Shown here: piece by piece, positions 61,063 through 64,000 of the stretch
How the letters are laid out: each line of letters starts with the position of its first letter
How positions within the stretch are numbered: the first letter of the stretch is position 1
NCBI RefSeq assembly: GCF_000359125.1
Contig: NZ_CAAF010000028.1
Coordinates: 124,001 to 188,000 of the forward strand
Length of the DNA stretch: 64,000 bases
Origin: Mesorhizobium sp. STM 4661
Lineage (GTDB): Bacteria; Pseudomonadota; Alphaproteobacteria; Rhizobiales; Rhizobiaceae
Direction of reading: 5' to 3'
The notes under the pieces: model-generated
Told to the model about the DNA's origin: nothing
The model's input: the letters and a program-made list of their open reading frames with translations, nothing else
Databases searched by the model: none
Translations under genes and position numbers: made by a program

Positions 61063-62835
61063 ATGGCGATCAATCTCGACGAGTTGAAGAATGCCACCCA
61101 CCTGCGCGGTCGCGGCCCCCGCAATGGCGGGACGTTCGTCGCGCCGGTCGACGGCAGGGCGCATGTCTCGGGCGAGCGCACGGTGCCGCTGCTCAACCAG
61201 ACGATCCCGGCGCTGTTTTCGGACACCGTCAGCAAATACGGCACGCTCGATGCCGCCGTGTTCGTCGCTCAGGACAAGCGCTTCACCTGGAGCGAACTGT
61301 CGGACACGGTGGACGCGCTGGCCGCCGGTTTCCTGGCGCTCGGCCTGGAAAAGGGCGAGCGTGTCGGTATCTGGTCGCCGAACCGCTGGGAATGGCTGGT
61401 GACGCAGTTCGCCACCGCGCGCATCGGCCTGATCCTGGTCAACATCAACCCGGCCTACCGGCTGACCGAACTGGAATACGCCTTGAACAAGGTCGCTTGC
61501 CGAGCGCTGGTCACGGCCGCCAAATTCAAGACTTCCGACTATCTCGGCATGATCGAGACACTGGCGCCGGAGATCGCCAAGGCGACACCCGGCAAGCTCA
61601 AGGCGCAAAAACTGCCGGCGCTGAAGATCGTCATCCGCATGGGCGAGGAGCATTCGCCCGGCATGTTCAATTTCGCCGACGTGCTGGCGATGGCCGGGCG
61701 CGACGAGCATGACAGCCTCGACCGCATTTCCGAGGGACTGAAGCCCGGCGAGGCCATCAACATCCAGTTCACCTCAGGCACCACAGGCGCGCCGAAGGGC
61801 GCGACGCTGACCCATACCAACATCGTCAACAACGGCAATTTCGTCACCTCGGCGATCAGGCTCACCGTCGACGATCGGCTCTGCATTCCGGTGCCGCTCT
61901 ACCACTGCTTCGGCATGTCGATGGGCACGATGGGCTGCGTCACCAAGGGCGCGACCATGGTTTTCCCGGGCGAGGGGTTCGATGCCGGCGCCACGCTGAA
62001 GGCGGTGGCAGCAGAGTGCTGCACCGGCCTCTATGGCGTGCCGACCATGTTCGTCGGCCTGCTCGACCATCCGGATTTTGGGTCGTTCGACCTTACCAGC
62101 CTCAGAACCGGCATCATGGCCGGCTCGCCCTGTCCGATCGAGGTGATGAAGAAGGTGGTGTCGCTGATGCATATGGCAGAGGTGACCATCGCCTATGGCA
62201 TGACCGAGACCAGCCCGGTCTCGTTCCAGAGCGGCGTCGACGACCCGCTGGAAAAACGTGTCTCGACGGTCGGGCGCATCCACCCGCATGTCGAGGTCAA
62301 GGCCATCGACGCCAAGGGCGCCACCGTTGCGGTCGGCGCGCCGGGCGAGCTCTGCACGCGCGGCTATTCCGTGATGAAGGGCTACTGGGACGACGCCGAA
62401 AAAACCCGCGAGGCAATCGACAGTGACGGCTGGATGCACACCGGCGACCTCGCCACCATCGACGCCGAGGGCTATTGCAACATCGTCGGCCGGGTCAAGG
62501 ACATGGTCATCCGCGGCGGCGAAAATGTCTATCCGCGCGAGGTCGAGGAGTTCCTTTATCGCCATCCCAAGGTGAAGGAGGTGCAGGTGTTCGGCATTCC
62601 CGATCCGAAATATGGCGAGGAGCTATGCGCCTGGATCGTGCTGAAACCCGGCCAGATCGCCACCGCTGAGGAGATCAAGGCCTTCTGCGCCGGCCAGATC
62701 GCCCACTACAAGATCCCGCGCTACATCCGCTTCCACACCGAACTGCCGATGACGGTGACCGGCAAGCCGCAGAAGTTTTTGATGCGCCAAGCTATGGTCG
62801 AGGAACTGGGGCTGGTGGCGCAGAAGACCGCTTGA
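61063..62835 (+). CDS. AMP-binding acyl-CoA ligase
   Basis: A 590-residue fatty-acid or short-branched acyl-CoA synthetase. P-loop [26 protein letters not shown], the hinge [20 protein letters not shown] and the C-terminal catalytic lysine in TVTGKPQKF are all present. Chain length cannot be stated; medium-chain or 2-methyl branched acids are common for this subgroup. The ribosome site is GGAGGAGA. It is monocistronic. Confidence 0.9.
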   Translation: MAINLDELKNATHLRGRGPRNGGTFVAPVDGRAHVSGERTVPLLNQTIPALFSDTVSKYGTLDAAVFVAQDKRFTWSELSDTVDALAAGFLALGLEKGERVGIWSPNRWEWLVTQFATARIGLILVNINPAYRLTELEYALNKVACRALVTAAKFKTSDYLGMIETLAPEIAKATPGKLKAQKLPALKIVIRMGEEHSPGMFNFADVLAMAGRDEHDSLDRISEGLKPGEAINIQFTSGTTGAPKGATLTHTNIVNNGNFVTSAIRLTVDDRLCIPVPLYHCFGMSMGTMGCVTKGATMVFPGEGFDAGATLKAVAAECCTGLYGVPTMFVGLLDHPDFGSFDLTSLRTGIMAGSPCPIEVMKKVVSLMHMAEVTIAYGMTETSPVSFQSGVDDPLEKRVSTVGRIHPHVEVKAIDAKGATVAVGAPGELCTRGYSVMKGYWDDAEKTREAIDSDGWMHTGDLATIDAEGYCNIVGRVKDMVIRGGENVYPREVEEFLYRHPKVKEVQVFGIPDPKYGEELCAWIVLKPGQIATAEEIKAFCAGQIAHYKIPRYIRFHTELPMTVTGKPQKFLMRQAMVEELGLVAQKTA

Positions 62836-62854
62836 GCGGGGGAGGCGTCTCAAT

Positions 62855-63331
62855 CTAGCTTGCCGCGGTGAGTTCGATCTGCTCGACCCCCGCCGCGATG
62901 TTGATACCCGTTTCGCCCTCGACTGCGAGCGGTTGAAGTGCAAAGGCCTTCTCGGTGCCGCCGAGCAGGACATCGGCGCCAAGTCCAAGGCCCGCGGCCG
63001 CTTCAGCATCGACGCCATCGTATTTTCCGCTCAGCAGGCCATTGTCCTTGGCAGTCGAGCCGCTGACGACGGCCCATATGAGATGGCCTTCTTTCACCTC
63101 GCCAAGTTCGATGCCGAATTCGTGGATCGAGCCGGTGTAATTTTCCGTCGTGCCGTCATTCCTGGTGAATACGCAGGTCATTGTCTGCTTGCGCGTAATG
63201 ATCTCGCCGATGCCGGTCGAGGTGTCGCATTTCAGGATACCGACCTGGGCGTTCACCGCCCAGGCAGGTGCTGCCGCGAAAAGCAGAAATGAAGCGCCCG
63301 CAAGAGCGAAGAGGCGGATGTGGAAAAGCAT
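62855..63331 (-). CDS. DUF992 family secreted protein
   Basis: A 158-residue precursor with signal peptide MLFHIRLFALAGASFLLFAA ending in AWA. The mature part has VGILKCDTSTGIGEIITRKQ and TCVFTRNDGTTENYTG, which define DUF992, a periplasmic family of unknown function in Rhizobiales. The two cysteines could form a disulfide. The ATG at 63331 has AAGGAAA; the upstream extension is rejected. Confidence 0.88.
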   Translation of the reverse strand: MLFHIRLFALAGASFLLFAAAPAWAVNAQVGILKCDTSTGIGEIITRKQTMTCVFTRNDGTTENYTGSIHEFGIELGEVKEGHLIWAVVSGSTAKDNGLLSGKYDGVDAEAAAGLGLGADVLLGGTEKAFALQPLAVEGETGINIAAGVEQIELTAAS

Positions 63332-63420
63332 GTCGGATTTTCCTTGGTTGAGTTGCGAAGCTGCTGCGTTCGATAAGAGGCAAATCTCCCTGGTTTCGTT
63401 TGACTCCACTCTTGCCGTGC

Positions 63421-64000
63421 CTAGCCAGGAAGCGTGGACGTGACCTCGGGCTTTGTCTTGCGCGCGGCGCGCCATTCCTCGAACCGTTGCAGGATGACGA
63501 AGAAGGAAGGCACGAAGAGCACGGCGAGGCAGGTCGAGGCGATCATGCCGGAAAAGACCGTGATGCCGATCGACTTGCGTGCGCTGGCCCCGGCGCCTGT
63601 CGCCACCACCAGCGGCGCGACACCGAGGATAAAGGCGAAGGACGTCATCAGGATCGGGCGGAAACGCGCACGGGCCGCCTCGACCGCCGCTTCGACGATC
63701 GGTTTGCCGGCGGCGCGCAATTCGCGCGCCACCTCGACGATCAGGATCGCGTTCTTGGCCGATAGCGCGATCAGCAGGATCAGGCCGATCTGGACGTAGA
63801 GATTGTTGTCGATGCCGAGGCCGTTCAGGACCAGCACCGGACCCACCAGCGACAGTGGCGCGGCAAGCAAGATCGAGATCGGGGCCAGCCAGCTTTCATA
63901 TTGGCCTGCCAGCACCAGATAGACCAAGAGCAGCGCCAGGCCGAAGACCAGATAGATCTGGCTGCCGACGAGCTTTTCCTGGAAGGACAGCGCCGTCCAG
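63421..64000 (-). CDS. RND efflux permease, C-terminal part (5' end outside window)
   Basis: The last about 192 residues of an AcrB/MexB-type (HAE1) inner-membrane pump. Visible helices are LVFGLALLLVYLVLAGQYES, LYVQIGLILLIALSAKNAIL and ITVFSGMIASTCLAVLFVPS. The segment RFRPILMTSFAFILGVAPLV is the conserved loop and helix before the C terminus. The frame is open to the window edge. It would work with a membrane-fusion protein and an outer-membrane channel not seen here. Confidence 0.93.
   Translation of the reverse strand, partial: WTALSFQEKLVGSQIYLVFGLALLLVYLVLAGQYESWLAPISILLAAPLSLVGPVLVLNGLGIDNNLYVQIGLILLIALSAKNAILIVEVARELRAAGKPIVEAAVEAARARFRPILMTSFAFILGVAPLVVATGAGASARKSIGITVFSGMIASTCLAVLFVPSFFVILQRFEEWRAARKTKPEVTSTLPG

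Noticed and set aside
1-64000. Insertion sequences, prophage genes, integrase, secretion or conjugation genes
   Set aside because: None were seen in either strand; mobility here is only indicated by repeats and the tRNA-end duplication.

Overview
The window looks like chromosomal DNA of a Rhizobiales alphaproteobacterium, most probably Mesorhizobium or a close Phyllobacteriaceae relative. The reasons are: uniformly GC-rich coding DNA with few gaps; a DUF768 gene; a plant-type glutamate-cysteine ligase; a short HisG that needs HisZ; a PdhS-type cell-cycle kinase beside a phasin; an sRNA with the repeated anti-Shine-Dalgarno loops of the alpha-r14 family; a tRNA-His without an encoded G-1; and several families of palindromic intergenic repeats common in rhizobia. 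This assignment rests on recall, not on a search.

Layout. 1-3265: isocitrate lyase (aceA) divergent from an ScfR-type regulator. 3518-4471: DMT exporter. 4745-8866: polyamine ABC transporter potFGHI. 8893-10743: AsmA-like protein. 10925-17558: a polyhydroxybutyrate-linked block of acetoacetyl-CoA synthetase, a structured RNA with terminator, PdhS kinase and phasin. 17643-17755: alpha-r14-like sRNA. 17991-18067: tRNA-His. 18068-33212: a sugar-catabolic islet bracketed by the tRNA-His 3' end and an 18/20 copy of it 15.1 kb away. It carries one ten-gene operon (PanE-like reductase, sugar ABC transporter, MBL hydrolase, zinc alcohol dehydrogenase, FAH-family hydrolase, Gfo/Idh dehydrogenase, small ABM protein, D-apionate-lactonase-like ApnL) with a divergent GntR, then an SDR, a second GntR and mannonate dehydratase UxuA. 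33384-44936: mostly core genes (DUF768, DmpA-type peptidase, xseA, LysR, DUF1127, hicAB, a repeat-rich DUF937 protein, gshA, rsmE, a glutamine amidotransferase, a protein phosphatase). 45061-53985: hydroxyacid oxidation, with lldR-lldD, a DUF3422 protein and glcD-glcE-glcF; the glc operon is interrupted by a DUF559 nuclease gene bracketed by 63-bp inverted repeats and also holds a DUF4870 gene. 54008-57170: folD, an L,D-transpeptidase, tag and a small membrane protein. 57376-60930: hisS-hisZ-hisG. 61063-64000: an acyl-CoA ligase, a DUF992 protein and the end of an RND efflux pump.

How it fits together. Most of the window serves plant- or storage-derived carbon: acetate and fatty acids through the glyoxylate shunt, PHB turnover, polyamine import, branched-sugar and uronate catabolism, lactate and glycolate oxidation. 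The two items that look least described are the tRNA-His islet, whose ApnL operon lacks the known downstream apionate enzymes, and the DUF559 nuclease cassette bracketed by inverted repeats inside glcDEF.
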